NCBI GenBank assembly: GCA_022606425.2
Contig: JAHDVF020000134.1
Location: 1 to 64,000, forward strand
DNA: 64,000 bases
Direction of reading: 5' to 3'
DNA from: Lepidostoma basale
Lineage: Eukaryota; Arthropoda; Insecta; Trichoptera; Lepidostomatidae
The translations under genes and the position numbers were made by a program. Below are positions 30,786-41,054 of the stretch, one piece after another (position 1 is the stretch's first letter; each line of letters opens with the position of its first letter). The notes beneath the pieces were generated by a model. That model made no database searches. It was not told the DNA's origin and was given only the letters and a program-made list of their open reading frames with translations.

Positions 30786-31179
30786 ATATAAAAACGGAGG
30801 GTTTTGTATCTAGACGACTGGTCCATGTCTTGAAGTTGTATTCAAAGGTCAAATGAATGTCTCAGACATGATCTGTACTCTAAATGAATATTTTATCAAG
30901 TTGACAAAACTTCGAGGCCTTGCGGATCACTGTCGCTAGTTCTGTCTGTTGACTTTCGGGGACATTAACGAGGGAACCAATACAAATGAAAGGAAATTAT
31001 GTCAATCAGTAATTAACACAATTTATCGTTTTATTGTAAAGCGAAAGTTATCGTAATAGAATGATGTTAAGATGTTATTATTATTATTTTTGTATTTTGT
31101 ATAATGTAATGAAATTTTTTGATAAATACGCTTTTAAATTATTTTCTAGTATAATTTATTGTGACCAGTTTCGTCAGCA

Positions 31180-31560
31180 TTGCTTGGATAAATTTTCTCT
31201 TCTTCTTCTTTCTCTTCTCCTTTTAGGCCTTTGTCTGTTCCTGAAATCAGGCTGGCCTCTCTTGGGAGGTTGACTCCCAACTATCTCTCTATTTCTTCGG
31301 CGGTCTTCCGGGGGGACGGCAGCCGGCAGGAATCTGATGCGGCACAGCGTGTGGGATTCTGGTGAGATCCATCCTCTGCACGTGCGCATTCCAGTATCTT
31401 ATCTGCCCCATCTCACGACATCCTCCACCTTGCAGATCTCGCGGATAGCCGTGTTCCTCACCCTATCTCGAATAGTCCTTCCTGCTATCATCCTCAGCGT
31501 CCTCATTCCTGCCACCCGCAATTTAGCCTTCGTTCTTGTGGTATCCGCTCTGGTTTCAAT
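31180..31560 (-). mobile_element. LINE-D 3' end, minus strand
   Basis: On minus: LRMIAGRTIRDRVRNTAIRE, ICKVEDVVRW, YWNAHVQRMDLTRIPHAVPH, then PPGRPPKK-like and DSWESTSQERPA-like sequence and a GAAGAAG tail. Matches the plus-strand copy at 39000-39415 segment by segment. The open plus-strand frame 31337-31726 is its shadow. Confidence 0.8.
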
Positions 31561-31754
31561 GGTATATGTCACAAATAGACTCGTACACGAATATTTTATA
31601 ATTAATTTGACTGATGGCTATTTTGGGTCTTTTCAGTTATTATCATATAATATATTATATATTCTTGAGTACATATCTAGTTTAGTTTTCGTGGACCTAT
31701 CGAGAGGATTTGTGATATTGCACTGAGAATGTTGAGTTTCGTCGTTCGAACCTG

Positions 31755-32170
31755 AAGAGTTTTCAGAGATCCCAATGTGTTCAGAGCCCTATACAATTCA
31801 TTGGTTCGGAACACATTCGCAAGTGGTTCTGTGATATGGAGTCCTCACGAGGCGAGCTATTCCGTTATACTCGCAAAAACAATTCTAAGTTATCCGTGGC
31901 TACATCCCACGGAATTTCTTTTTTGAATTTTGGGTACCACCTCTATGTAGATTCGAAGAGATGGGCATCTCATAGCCCATTTCTTTAGATAAATCAAACT
32001 CTCTCGACTTTAGAAGTATATGGTCTTCCTAATTTCGAACCATCTCGTATGCGTTCCTGGTATTATGTTGTATGCATATAATATTTTACCTGTACTCAAT
32101 AGATGGCTTAAACATTTATGCTGTTTTTAATGTCTTTTGAGTAAATGAACTGATTTGATTTGGTTTGGAT
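31755..32170 (+). mobile_element. LINE-G copy, decayed
   Basis: TGGTTCTGTGATATGGAGTC, CTCACGAGGCGAGCTATTCC correspond to the upstream part seen at 39579. The 3' UTR (GCGTTCCTGGTATTATGTTG, TACCTGTACTCAATAGATGG) and the tail GATTTGATTTGGTTTGG are clear. The coding part has an internal deletion. Confidence 0.7.
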
Positions 32171-32984
32171 ACACCATGAAAGTAATCATATGCTCATAAA
32201 TAAATAATTATGGAATTGAGATTGAAAGAACGCTTTAATTAAGCATTGAAAAATAATATGATGTACTCGTAATTACTTTAATTTCTAAATATAATTATAG
32301 CGAAAGAAAACGCTGTAAAAATAAAGTGAATGGAAATCCAGAGTTTTAATTTTACAAAATAAAATGGTGTAGGCGGTTTTCCTGAAACGATAATGTACAA
32401 AAGCACTCCAAAGCATTTAAAACAATTTGAGAGCTCTTTTTTTCTCGTTCTGCCCTTTTTGAGATCGTAGAATATATTTAGGATAACTCCGTGATATGTA
32501 TTAAATCCGCGATGACATATACAGGTATGTAGAGTGTTGTTCATCTTTGTCCGTACCTATAAAATCTTATATTGTGTTTTGTAACTGAATCCTTAACAAC
32601 ATCACAAAGATAAGAAAAAGTTTATTAGAAATTGAAGATAAGAATGCGAATATGGAAAACAGCATTAAAATTTATTCTAACTTTCACATTAAAATAATCC
32701 GTGGTGGATTGTGTGTATTCAATTTAATACTAAATATTATATACTCGTATATATGGTGTGAAAAACTAACTAAACGAAAAAAATATGCGATCATTTCTTT
32801 GGGGAGGTCATGTTTTGTCGTGATAAGGGTTGCTTAAACAATCTGAAAATGAATATGATAGATCTTCGCTAATTTCAAACCATGGAATCGGTTTGCAACA
32901 AAGTGTAACATTTTTGTTGGTTTTTGGGGTACCCGTTGGGCCTTGTGGTAGTACGGTAGTTTGCCGTTGATTTCTATTTTTGTA
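32171..32984. other. No recognisable gene
   Basis: AT-rich. The frames at 32278-32544 minus and 32652-32837 plus show no recognisable motif. Confidence 0.4.
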
Positions 32985-33120
32985 TAGAGCAACTTATTTG
33001 AACCCAATTGCCGTATACAGCTTTGAGCTATAGATTCTTGTGACATGTGAGAGATAGTTAGTCTAATGCCATTGCCATCGCTGGAAAGCGAACCCGGGAC
33101 CTTCGGTGTGCAAGTCAAAC
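32985..33120 (-). mobile_element. SINE-1 copy, minus strand
   Basis: Minus strand from 33120: CCGAAGGTCCCGGGTTCGCT (box B with one change), GCGATGGCAATGGCATTAGA, ending near AATTGGGTTCAAATAAGTTG. An internal deletion removes the CAGTGTGATTG segment. Confidence 0.7.
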
Positions 33121-33779
33121 TCCACTTTTTATTTTATTTATTGTATTTCCAATTTAAAATAAATTATCACGGAGTTAACTTATTTTAATCTAAGCAATAA
33201 AAATAAAATCTAAATATAAGTGTTTTGCCGATCCATGACCTTTAATCTTGTGGTTTCTCCAAAAAAATTGACTTAATGAAAAATAATTTCAGGGGATAAT
33301 TAATTTGTAAATCGCCTAAGACTCAATTGAAATCTGGGCCAAAGTTAAAGAGCACCGCTGTTTATTTGTTACATGTTGGGGAAATAAATAGAATGTGGAT
33401 AAAGCGCCCTATTAAATGGGGAATTCAATTTAAACGTAAGGGATTCCTCCCTTCTTAACTGCCAGGGGTGGATTTAGGAGTTTAAATTGCCTCGCTGTAA
33501 AATTTGTGTTGAATTTTATTTCCTCAACGCCTAAAAGTGAACATTATTACTGCGAAATAAAAATAAATTAAAGATTTTAAAGATAGACTTAGACTAGAAT
33601 TTTTTGATGAATAAAAAAAATGTGTAATTTATGATTCTAAAATTATAACGAATTATTATTAATATATTTAAATGTATTGTAGTAAAGAGCTCTTTTGTTT
33701 TTCGTACGTAATTATTTTTTTATATTTCCGTATTTTAAAGATACAACTTAAATTAGAGAAAAAAATAAACAAAAAAATA
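33121..33779. other. No recognisable gene
   Basis: Unique AT-rich sequence, nothing assignable. Confidence 0.4.
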
Positions 33780-34040
33780 TATTTTAAGCAAGTTGACGGT
33801 CACGTAGCCAGAAGCTCAGATGAAAACGGGACAAGAAAACTGCTGACTTGGAGACCATGGAAGGCGAAGAGAAGTGCAGGGCGACCGCAGCTACGGTGGA
33901 AGGATGATCTAAACAGACACGTCGGAATAACCTGGATGCAGTCTGCATAGGACAGAATGACATGGAAGCAAATGGAGGAAGCCTTTGTCCAGGAGTGGAC
34001 GGGGATAGGCTGAGGAAGAAGAAGGAAGAAGAAGTTGACG
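33780..34040 (+). mobile_element. LINE-E 3' end, RT C-terminus
   Basis: KQVDGHVARSSDENGTRKLL, TWRPWKAKRSAGRPQLRWKD, DLNRHVGITWMQSA, a stop at 33948, then DRMTWKQMEEAFVQEWTGIG and a GAAGAAGAAG tail. The order GHVAR, KL-WRP, GRPQ-RW-DDL, W-A-DR-W, EAFV-EWT is a textbook RTE/Jockey RT end. Nearly open; one stop. Confidence 0.85.
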
Positions 34041-35095
34041 TTCGTTTTTATATATACTCGTATAATTATGTTTTTAAAAATTTAACCTAATGATACTGGC
34101 ATCATCAAGTATTATTATCAAGTGAGTTGGAACAGCATCACCACACGCCAGCATCATTAGATGTTTCAACTCAGAATAAATTAAGAAATTGAAAAAAAAA
34201 ATACAAAATAAAAAAGAAATTAAAATGTAAAATAATAACAGTTTTTTAAAATATGTTTTTTGGAAATTTTCAAGAATCATCGTGTTTTGTTCAAAAGAAT
34301 GGATTATGTAAAATATACGTTATTCTATAACAAGAAAAAATATAGTCGACGAACTATAAATATTATAAATTCATTGATAATAATAATCTGTACAATTTTT
34401 CATGTTTAATAGGCTACAATCCTCCGTAAGAAGCAGAACCTTCCTCAAAATATTGTTTATTTTGTTAGCTTGAATTAGTGTCGATAAAATTCTCTCTGTT
34501 AAGCTTTTAACAACAACAACAACAAAAAAACAAGGTAGAAGAAAGTGGATTTATTAAAATCAATTTTAATTATAAATTTTTCGTAATATGATACGAAAAA
34601 ACGTCGTTAAAATGGAAATATTTTTTCACCAAAACATTAATGAATTGTTTGCGCCCGTTTAGAAAGATGGTTTTCCCAATTATATATAATACATCCCAAA
34701 TAAAAGGAGAATAGAATTTGAAAACGTTTATTTTACCCAAGGAGCCCGAGGTAAAGGTCAAGATAAAGTATAATATTCGATCTCCTGAGTTTAACTCAAA
34801 AGTCTTCAATAGGTCATCAAGGGAGTCCTTAACGTATTGGAGAAAAGCTCTCCATATAAGATTTCAGTTCTCGTTAGAGATTATTTCTGGTAAATTGTGT
34901 ACGACCTTGATCCTCGGGGTGATGTTATTATTCTAGTCAATTTGAGAGAGAAATTCGTGATACTTCAGCAAATTGATTGAAGTTGAAGTCAGCAGGGAAT
35001 ATATAAACGTGAAAAATTATTATTATTATTGTTATATAACGGTTTAAAAATTCAAATTAAAAATATTCTTAATTATTCAAAAGTCATTAAAATTT
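34041..35095. other. No recognisable gene; short inverted segment
   Basis: 34090-34162 has weak inverted similarity between AATGATACTGGC and GCCAGCATCATTA. 34506-34527 is a short (CAA)n run. The overlapping frames at 34570-34936 are on both strands and unrecognisable. Confidence 0.4.
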
Positions 35096-35195
35096 TAATA
35101 TTTTCAAAACACTGTTTTGCACTTTTCATAAAAATGTTTCGGGTCAGATGGCCTTCCTCGATGTAGACATTTTTAAATATTATAAAATTCATATT
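35096..35195 (-). repeat. Ribozyme-like repeat H9, minus strand
   Basis: On minus: CATCGAGGAAGGCCATCTGA, CCCGAAACATTTTTATGAAA, AGTGCAAAACAGTGTTTTG. GAGGAAGG, then CCCGAAAC, keep helix II and GAAAC order. The box is TCGAGGA and the cleavage triplet is lost. A relative at 63735-63790 (minus) has TTGAGGAAGGGCGTCTGTGG and CCCGGAAC. Confidence 0.5.
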
Positions 35196-35499
35196 TGAAA
35201 ATAGAAATGGAACTCGCCATTATTATTCTTGTTACAAAAATTATGAGATCGGTAAATAAAAGTTTGATACAAAACTGACCAGTCGTGATACGGAGAATTT
35301 TATATTATATAACTAACACGAATGAAAATGCTAACATTTGATAATGCATCTGCAAAGCAAAACTCCACTTCATAACACAAGAAGCACATAATACACTACG
35401 AATTTCTAATAGACGTTTGGGGGATGTGGTGAGAGTTAAAAGCAGTGGAAGTTTCAGCGTTTATTGCAGATCACAAGTAATCATACGTTAACAGTATTA

Positions 35500-35830
35500 T
35501 GTACTCGTAATGGAGCGTGCGCCGGGACGTCGATAGCAGCGGGGGCGGAGTACAGTAAAAGTGAACAGTAGAGGATGATGACTCGCTGGGCGGTAGCGTC
35601 GGTCAGCTGGAGCGAAGACTCGCCGGAAGTTACGTGGCGTAGCAGTGTAGATAGTAGCGTAGCTCGGCGGGAGAGTCGGAGGTTCTTTGTACGTAGACTC
35701 GACGGCGTAGACTCGTGTCGGTTAGAAGTCGCAAGAAGGAATGACGTATCTGGTGGTCGGATGTACCGCTTTTATATGCTTTACTTCCCTTTGCACACGA
35801 TGCTCTGCTCTAGTGACCTGTGTGAATGAA
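35500..35830. other. GC-rich island-like segment of unknown nature
   Basis: Abrupt change to about half G+C in AT-rich surroundings, with many CG dinucleotides (CGCCGGGACGTCGATAGCAG, GCGTAGCTCGGCGGGAGAGT). An 84-codon open frame (35575-35829, plus) has Arg- and Ser-rich sequence without a recognisable domain. Candidates are an LTR remnant, a viral or transposon terminus, or a CpG-rich promoter. I cannot decide. Confidence 0.35.
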
Positions 35831-36039
35831 TTCGGGCCCTGATTCATCACTTTTGGCTATGCAACGTATTTCATAATTGCGATTTGTAGGTGCAAAGTCA
35901 GGTGTTTTCGGTTATTCGTGTAATATATTTCATCATTAAATATATTGGTACAGCAGTCGAAGTCTATTGCGTCCACTTATGTGGGTCATGCATTTTGTAC
36001 TTTGCCTGCGAGGTCAATAACATACACACGTAGAGCGAA

Positions 36040-36255
36040 ATAAAGTTATCAAAAAAAACGAAAACCTTATTTTCTAGATGTTTAATTATGTTTTATAAGA
36101 TAGACATATTTCACCTTGCTAAGCTATTATCAAATATTTCATAATGCCTTTCTTAGCAAGGCGAAATATCTTATTCCCATTAAAGCTAATAAACCTTTAG
36201 AAACAATACTTTTTTATTCGTATTAATTATTTAATATGGAGTTTTACAACATGTT
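36040..36255. repeat. H7 palindromic repeat, diverged
   Basis: Left TTTCACCTTGCTAAGCTATT, right ATGCCTTTCTTAGCAAGGCG then AAATATCTTATTCCCATTAA; outer segment TATTCGTATTAATTATTTAA and ATATGGAGTTTTACA, the family's flank in inverse orientation. Confidence 0.7.
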
Positions 36256-36535
36256 CAATAAATAAATGAAATAACTTTATACTTAAATACTCGTATCAGT
36301 ATCAAATTATGACATGTCAGTTGAATCGTAGACGATTATGAAGAGACCACATTGAATTAAAATACTCAATGATGAATACCTATATTGTTGTGAACGAGAC
36401 TCCAGAGGTCCTTCGATCACCAGGACGACCACCAAAGAGATAGAGATAATGTTGGGCGTCTTCATCACAGGATCTTAACGGATAGCAAGTTCTACAGAAA
36501 GATGAAAAAAAAACTGTATTATTATATATTTCTTG

Positions 36536-36632
36536 TGCACAAGACAGAGTGATATAAAAGCGAATGGAGGAGGCTTTTGTCCAGGAGTGAACGGGAATAG
36601 GCTGAGAAAGAAGAAGAAGAAGATTATAGATT
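36536..36632 (+). mobile_element. LINE-E 3' terminal fragment
   Basis: GCGAATGGAGGAGGCTTTTG, TCCAGGAGTGAACGGGAATA, GGCTGAGAAAGAAGAAGAAG match 33960-34030. Only the last 90 bp is present: a strongly 5'-truncated insertion. Confidence 0.75.
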
Positions 36633-37067
36633 TCATGAATGATAAAATTGTTATAATATAGTTACTGTTCAGGCACATTAATTTAATTAAAAAAAAAATA
36701 GTACAGCTAAAACAACATGAATTAAAATTTATTTCTCAGTTCGAATATGGTTCGAACTCAAAATCTATATTGGGTATTTGGGTGTGCAAAAAAAACTGGG
36801 CTTATCAAAGTCTTAATTAAAAATCTAATGGAAGAAGTTTTGAACACACCGAGTTGGGTCGAGTTAAAGTCAGAAGTACGAGTAGGTACTCACTTCAAAC
36901 GATAGGCAGATTGTGTATTAAGAAGTCTGTGCCTTGCGGACTTAAAATTACGTGAACTGGTTTCCACTTGTAAAAAATGAATCGCGTAGTTTATATAAGT
37001 AATAATGAACTTCTTTCTATATTTTATGTCGGGCCCCTAAGATCATTTGGAAATCATTTTGAAAACT

Positions 37068-37165
37068 GATATAATAATAATCATAATAATAAAAAATAAA
37101 ATAATAATAATAATAATAATAATACTAATACTAATAATAATAGTAATAATAATAATAATAAATTG
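37068..37165. repeat. AT-rich trinucleotide repeat (ATA)n
   Basis: Imperfect ATA/ACTA units. The open frames on both strands across it (37043-37243) are low-complexity artefacts. Confidence 0.9.
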
Positions 37166-37281
37166 TTCGAAGCATTCACATTGTGGTAAGATATTTAATT
37201 TTTTATTATTATTTATATTAAAAATAAAATAAAATAAAAACACTGCACTTTGTTTTTCATCACTATGCGGTTATTTTAATT

Positions 37282-37319
37282 GCCGACTAGTTTCGTTTGT
37301 ACCCAAGCTTCGTCAGGGC
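37282..37319 (-). ncRNA. Hammerhead-ribozyme-like motif, family H2, intact core and GTC
   Basis: On minus: GCC (37319-37317), CTGACGA, one extra A, helix II GCTT-GGGTAC-AAAC with one mismatch, GAAA, C-TA-G, GTC, then GGC (37284-37282). Core complete with the preferred GTC triplet. Helix I is only 3 bp next to the core, and helix II has a C-A mismatch. Confidence 0.65.
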
Positions 37320-37344
37320 TTCGTAATAACCCGGTTATTACGAT

Positions 37345-37382
37345 GCCCTGGGGAAGTTTGGGTACAAGCGAAACTAGTCGGC
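37345..37382 (+). ncRNA. Hammerhead-ribozyme-like motif, family H2, one core change
   Basis: GCC, CTGGGGA (A of position 6 changed to G), one extra A, helix II GTTT-GGGTAC-AAGC, GAAA, C-TA-G, GTC, GGC. Otherwise the mirror image of the minus-strand motif at 37282-37319. Confidence 0.6.
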
Positions 37383-37505
37383 AATTAAAATAACCGCATA
37401 GTGGTGAAAAACAAAGTACAGTGTTTTTATTTTAAATATAAATAACAAAAAAAAAATAATAACACTAATATTAATAGTAATAATAATAATAATTAGTATA
37501 AATAT

Positions 37506-37545
37506 ATACTACACTTTGATCTTAGCCAACAGGCCGAGAAGCGAT
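37506..37545 (-). pseudogene. U2 snRNA 5' fragment (40 nt)
   Basis: On minus from 37545 the sequence ATCGCTTCTCGGCCTGTTGG then CTAAGATCAAAGTGTAGTAT equals the first 40 nt of U2 snRNA with at most a couple of differences. This part includes the branch-point-pairing GUAGUA. The match stops abruptly after GTAGTAT; Sm site and stem-loops III and IV are absent, so it cannot be functional. It probably arose by template switching during retrotransposition. Confidence 0.9.
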
Positions 37546-37589
37546 TTATATAAAATAAAATAATAAGGTGGAGACCACGGGAGAATAGG

Positions 37590-37690
37590 AGAAATATTCA
37601 TTGATAAAGGTTATGTAAAAACCGAAACACGTCTATGTTAAGTGAAATAAAGTGTTGCTATACTATAAGTGTAATTATAAATATTTAACA
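37590..37690 (+). repeat. Ribozyme-like repeat H13
   Basis: TTGATAA, extra A, helix II GGTT-ATGTAAA-AACC, GAAAC, AC, GTC, TATG, then a tail AAGTGAAATAAAGTGTTGCT. The order is right and helix II perfect, but two positions of CTGANGA are changed and helix I does not pair. Confidence 0.5.
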
Positions 37691-37694
37691 TTTT

Positions 37695-38095
37695 GTTTTT
37701 TGAATGTATACAAATACTTGTAGACAAATACTGGATTTTACCCTTACGGGTTAATCATTAAGAATTAGTTGTATCTCAATAGAGACAAAAATGTAAATTA
37801 TTTGGAAACAGAATATGGTTAGTGCTTTTATCTAGTCTCAATAGACGGCGCTAGTGTAGATTGAACTAAAATATGTGAAATATTTCTCAACATGATAGCA
37901 TATATACAACTTTCAAAAAATAATTGTCACACGTACTGTTCGTAAGAAGGGAGGAATGGGAAATGTTGTATTACATTAAGCGATCGTTTAACCTAACCAA
38001 TGACAGGTCATTAGTCCCGTCAACCCCACGACCACCATATTGTTTCCAAATAATTTAGATCTTCGTCTCTATTGAGATACAATTAATATAAATAT
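37695..38095 (+). mobile_element. MITE-1 with flanking tail segment
   Basis: Tail TGAATGTATACAAATACTTG and TGGATTTTACCC (37697-37765), then the element with about 50-bp inverted termini: TTGTATCTCAATAGAGACAA, ATTATTTGGAAACAGAATAT at left and ATATTGTTTCCAAATAATTT, CTTCGTCTCTATTGAGATAC at right. TTAA-like bases flank the ends. The 5' half is internally deleted. No transposase; the superfamily is undetermined. Confidence 0.8.
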
Positions 38096-38104
38096 TTATT
38101 CGAA

Positions 38105-38410
38105 TTAGAACATTTTGAATGTATATAAATACTTGTAGACAAATACTGGATTTTACCCATTGCTGGTAATTTTTTTTAAAGGATTAATTGTATCTCAATA
38201 GAGACGAAGATGAAAATTGTTTTCTGGGAACAGAATATGGTGGTCGAGGCGCTTACAGGACTTATGACCTGTCATTGGTTGGGTTAAGCGATCGCTTTAT
38301 GTTAACAACATTCCCCATTCCGCACTTCTTATGACAAATTTTTGGAAGATGTAAATATGCTACAATGTTGAGGAACACTTCACATTTTTTAGTTCAATCT
38401 ACACTAGATA
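38105..38410 (+). mobile_element. MITE-1, second tandem unit
   Basis: Repeats the tail (TGAATGTATATAAATACTTG) and the left terminus (TTGTATCTCAATAGAGACGA at about 38188) directly after the first unit. GACTTATGACCTGTCATTGG and GGGTTAAGCGATCGCTTTAT follow. The right terminus is missing. Confidence 0.75.
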
Positions 38411-38995
38411 TAAAAATCAATAGTCTAGACTTGTAGATTTTTGCATGCGTCCGATCTAACAGAACATATGAAAAATTTTAAGTGTATTACTGTTGTCTTT
38501 TTAGGAAAATCATCTGTAGGTAGTAGACAGCGTGCCAGATCGCATTATTTATATTTAAAAATCTATTTCTCTCCTGCGAATCGGTGGGAGTGAAAAAAGG
38601 CGTTCCCTACGGGTTAGCTCCTCTGCGTATATTTAAATTCATACTAGCGCAAACTGTTTGCAGTTGGCTGAATTTGTGTTGAGCCTTTATGGAAATCTTC
38701 GCTGGATTTAATCCAATTTGATATATTGCTCCCCCCTTCCTCCTGCCGCGCGCGCCACCGTTCCCTTACTTCCAAACATTCCTCCATTTAAAGTATTCGC
38801 GTTTAGACGGAATTATATGAGGCAGACAAGACTCTCTTATATTGTATCGTTTCAATTTCTTTACACTTATACGAGTAGTATTGATAAACTGGGCATTCTT
38901 TAGAAGTTACACCTTTCCAAAGTACACTGTTTGGTTCGTAGATTATGAAAATAATTTAAGATTTAAATGAACTAACTTACTATCAGGTTGTCTCA
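38411..38995. other. No recognisable gene; low-repeat stretch
   Basis: Unique sequence. 38560-38780 is more balanced in composition with a CCCCCCTTCCTCCTGCCGCG patch. The 61-codon frame at 38718-38903 has no recognisable motif. Confidence 0.4.
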
Positions 38996-38999
38996 AAGA

Positions 39000-39415
39000 G
39001 ATCAGTAAGGTCAAAATATACAAAACCTACCTAAGGTCTAAATTGACATATGGCATTTGGACCAGAGGGGATACCGCAAAAACGAAGGATAAAGTCCGGG
39101 TAACAGAGATGCAGACGCCGAGGACAATAGCAGGAAAGACTCTTCAAGATATAGTGAGGAATACGACTATCTGCGAAATCTGCTAGGTGAGTGTTATTTT
39201 CAGATGGGGCAGAACAGCAGAACACACTGAATTGAGCACGTGCGGAGGATAGATCCCTCCAGAATCCCACACCTCGTGATGCATCTGATTCTTGGTGGTT
39301 AACGTTCCCCCGGAAGATCGCCAAAGAGATAGGGGGATAACTGGGAGTCAACTTCCCAAGAAACACCAGCTTTACAACAGAAATAGACCAAAGGTTTAAA
39401 ACGAGAAGAAGAAGA
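39000..39415 (+). mobile_element. LINE-D 3' end, plus strand
   Basis: KISKVKIYKTYLRSKLTYGI, WTRGDTAKTKDKVRVTEMQT, PRTIAGKTLQDIVRNTTICE, IC and a stop, then degenerate ESHTS, PPEDRQRDRGITGSQLPK and a GAGAAGAAGAAG tail. Y-YGxxxW, EM-R-AGKT-D-IRNT-I-EIC is the typical end region of an insect RT. The 162-codon minus-strand frame (39031-39519) is its antisense shadow. Confidence 0.85.
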
Positions 39416-39417
39416 CT

Positions 39418-39578
39418 AACCATAAAGCCGTTTTCCCGGAGGAGTTGGCAAAGGGAATGGACCGTAATACTGCTCTGTTCTGACATGCCTCTTGAGTTTC
39501 CTCTACATTTGTACATCATAACATGTACCCTCGCCGATTTTTCCGAGTTTGAATGTGGCCGGATTTTAGTTGATTGAA
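39418..39578 (-). mobile_element. LINE-A copy, 3' half, split by LINE-G
   Basis: On minus: the family 3' end (CGGCTTTATG complement near 39425), a VRYYG-PFPLPTPP-like eroded SILSAYPFGETA, then CMMYKCRGN-like and VHVMMYK, GHIQTRKNRRGY-like. It breaks at 39578 and resumes at 40080, where TTTGATTAATTTAGTC matches the next LINE-A segment. Confidence 0.7.
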
Positions 39579-40080
39579 AGTGGTTCAGTGATATAGAGTC
39601 TTCACGAGGCGAGATATTCTGTTATGCTGGAGAGGGTTCAGAGAAAATTTCTGAGGTATCTCTACATGAGGGAGTAGGGTAGCTATCTGTGGCTCTATAC
39701 CGCGGCATTTTTTTTGCCGTGCTGGAGGGTGTTCGGCTTTTTGTCCCCGATTGATATCTCCGACAGCAACAGCATAAATTGTTTTACCTAGCGGCCGCCA
39801 GAACCAATCTGCCTCTGGTGACACGGGTGGGAAGAGCAATTAATCTGCTGAACGCGGTCTCCTCGGATTTCGACGTTTTTCATATTAGTGAAAGTACGTT
39901 CAGAAGGCAAATACTCTTAATTCTGGGGAGTATCTTGTCTTCCTAATGTCATACCATCTCTCAAGCGTTTATGGTAGTATACACAATATATTTTTTTAGC
40001 TGTTCTCAATAGATGACTTAAAATTAATTTTGTAATGTGTTTGATGAAATAAACTGATTTGATTAGATTTGATTTGAATT
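39579..40080 (+). mobile_element. LINE-G inserted in LINE-A
   Basis: Begins AAAGTGGTTCAGTGATATAG, with GTCTTCACGAGGCGAGATAT. Coding remnants: DRYLRQQQHKLFYLAAARTN-like, LPLVTRVGRAINLLNAVSSD, FDVFHISESTFRRQILLILG and SILSS. The 3' UTR ends with GATTTGATTAGATTTGATTT. LINE-A sequence lies on both sides, so this is a nested insertion, with TTGATTG and TTGATTA at the borders as a possible target duplication. Confidence 0.8.
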
Positions 40081-40145
40081 TGATTAATTTAGTCACAGTC
40101 ATTATTTTGAATGGTTCTCTTTCTCCACTGTTACACAAATTTTAA
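40080..40145 (-). mobile_element. LINE-A copy, continuation after LINE-G
   Basis: TTTGATTAATTTAGTCACAG and TGGTTCTCTTTCTCCACTGT match the segment upstream (on minus) of the piece at 39418-39578. Together they form one interrupted LINE-A fragment. Confidence 0.65.
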
Positions 40146-40514
40146 CTATAAAATTCTGTACATATTTTATTCATATTCCAAAGAAACGTGGGATACTTTC
40201 CTTGTTTTCTTCATAACATGCTAACTAGTGACTTGTGTTAAGTAGGATATTACATAATAAAGTAGTAATTAGAATATTTCATCGATCTGCGCTCTCTTAG
40301 AAGATATGCAGGACCATAAAGCAGTTGGAATTCACCGGTTCGCACTTCTTACTCCCAATTTTGGAGTTCGTCCCATTTTTGGTGGGAAAATACCCAGAAG
40401 ATACGCAGAACAGCCCCCAAAATTTAACTCTTTCGGGAACGTATAATTTAAACTTAATCCATATTTTTAAAGATTTTAAATGGATCATCTAAAAAATAAC
40501 TGACTAACTACCTA

Positions 40515-40880
40515 ACCACTACACCGTAAATGAATGTGGTGCGAATGATGGTGTTATGAACAAAATAATGAAAGAACCATTTAGATGGTTTGTACACATA
40601 GAAAGAATGAATTAAGAAAGAATTGTAATTTTTATTTATTTGTTAACGATGTAAATGGAACTATAAATAGAGGAAGGCTGAAGAAAACGTGGCACGATCA
40701 AATAAATCATATATTGAAAGTCGGATAAGTGAAGAGTCAGAAAAATCGACGCGCGTGCATGACACGATATATGAATGTTGAGGAAGCGAGAGAAATATGT
40801 CAGGAAAGAAAAGTGTGGCAGTCCATTCTTTCTGGCTACCCCTTAGACGAGACGGCGTGATGGTAAGTTATTTAGTTAGT
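40515..40880 (+). mobile_element. LINE-A copy, decayed
   Basis: GTGAATGTGGTGCGAATGAT, AAATAATGAAAGAACCATTT (SLRWFVHIER-like), GGAAGGCTGAAGAAAACGTG, CGACGCGCGTGCATGACACG and the 3' end CAGTCCATTCTTTCTGGCTA, CCCCTTAGACGAGACGGCGT. No open frame; one insertion at the VNDVNG segment. Confidence 0.8.
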
Positions 40881-40921
40881 TATTTATTTATTTAATTTCT
40901 ATGAAATTGTCGATTGAATAA

Positions 40922-40968
40922 TGTAAAATCTAATGATGCCCACACCAGGTGACGAAACAACTATCGCG
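40922..40968 (+). repeat. H3 ribozyme-like repeat fragment
   Basis: AATGATGCCCACACCAGGTG then ACGAAACAACTATCGCGATA parallels the H3 core (TGATGATGCCAAC, GGCGAAACAGCTGTCGCGA) with several changes. Confidence 0.5.
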
Positions 40969-41054
40969 ATAATTTTAAAGATTTAAAAAAAAACTGTGAT
41001 GTGATAATATTTTTCCTTTTAGTTTTTTATTTAATTTATGTTTTTATTATTATT

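Larger units (their letters stand above)
37190..37450. repeat. Palindromic repeat H2, complete unit
   Basis: Outer arms ACACTGCACTTTGTTTTTCA and AAAACAAAGTACAGTGTTTT. Inner arms GCGGTTATTTTAATTGCCGA and GGCAATTAAAATAACCGCAT. The centre is CTTCGTAATAACCCGGTTAT. Both halves carry the ribozyme-like core, pointing outward. This is the clearest full example of the outward-facing double arrangement. Confidence 0.85.

Noticed and set aside
34090..34162. Another ribozyme palindrome (TTGATGATGCCAG-like on minus)
   Set aside because: The first half of an H3-like box is present but no GAAAC or cleavage triplet follows.
37506..37545. Functional U2 snRNA gene
   Set aside because: Only the first 40 nt exist; Sm site and 3' stem-loops are missing.
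39031..39519. 162-codon minus-strand frame
   Set aside because: Antisense to the LINE-D copy at 39000-39415; no domain of its own.
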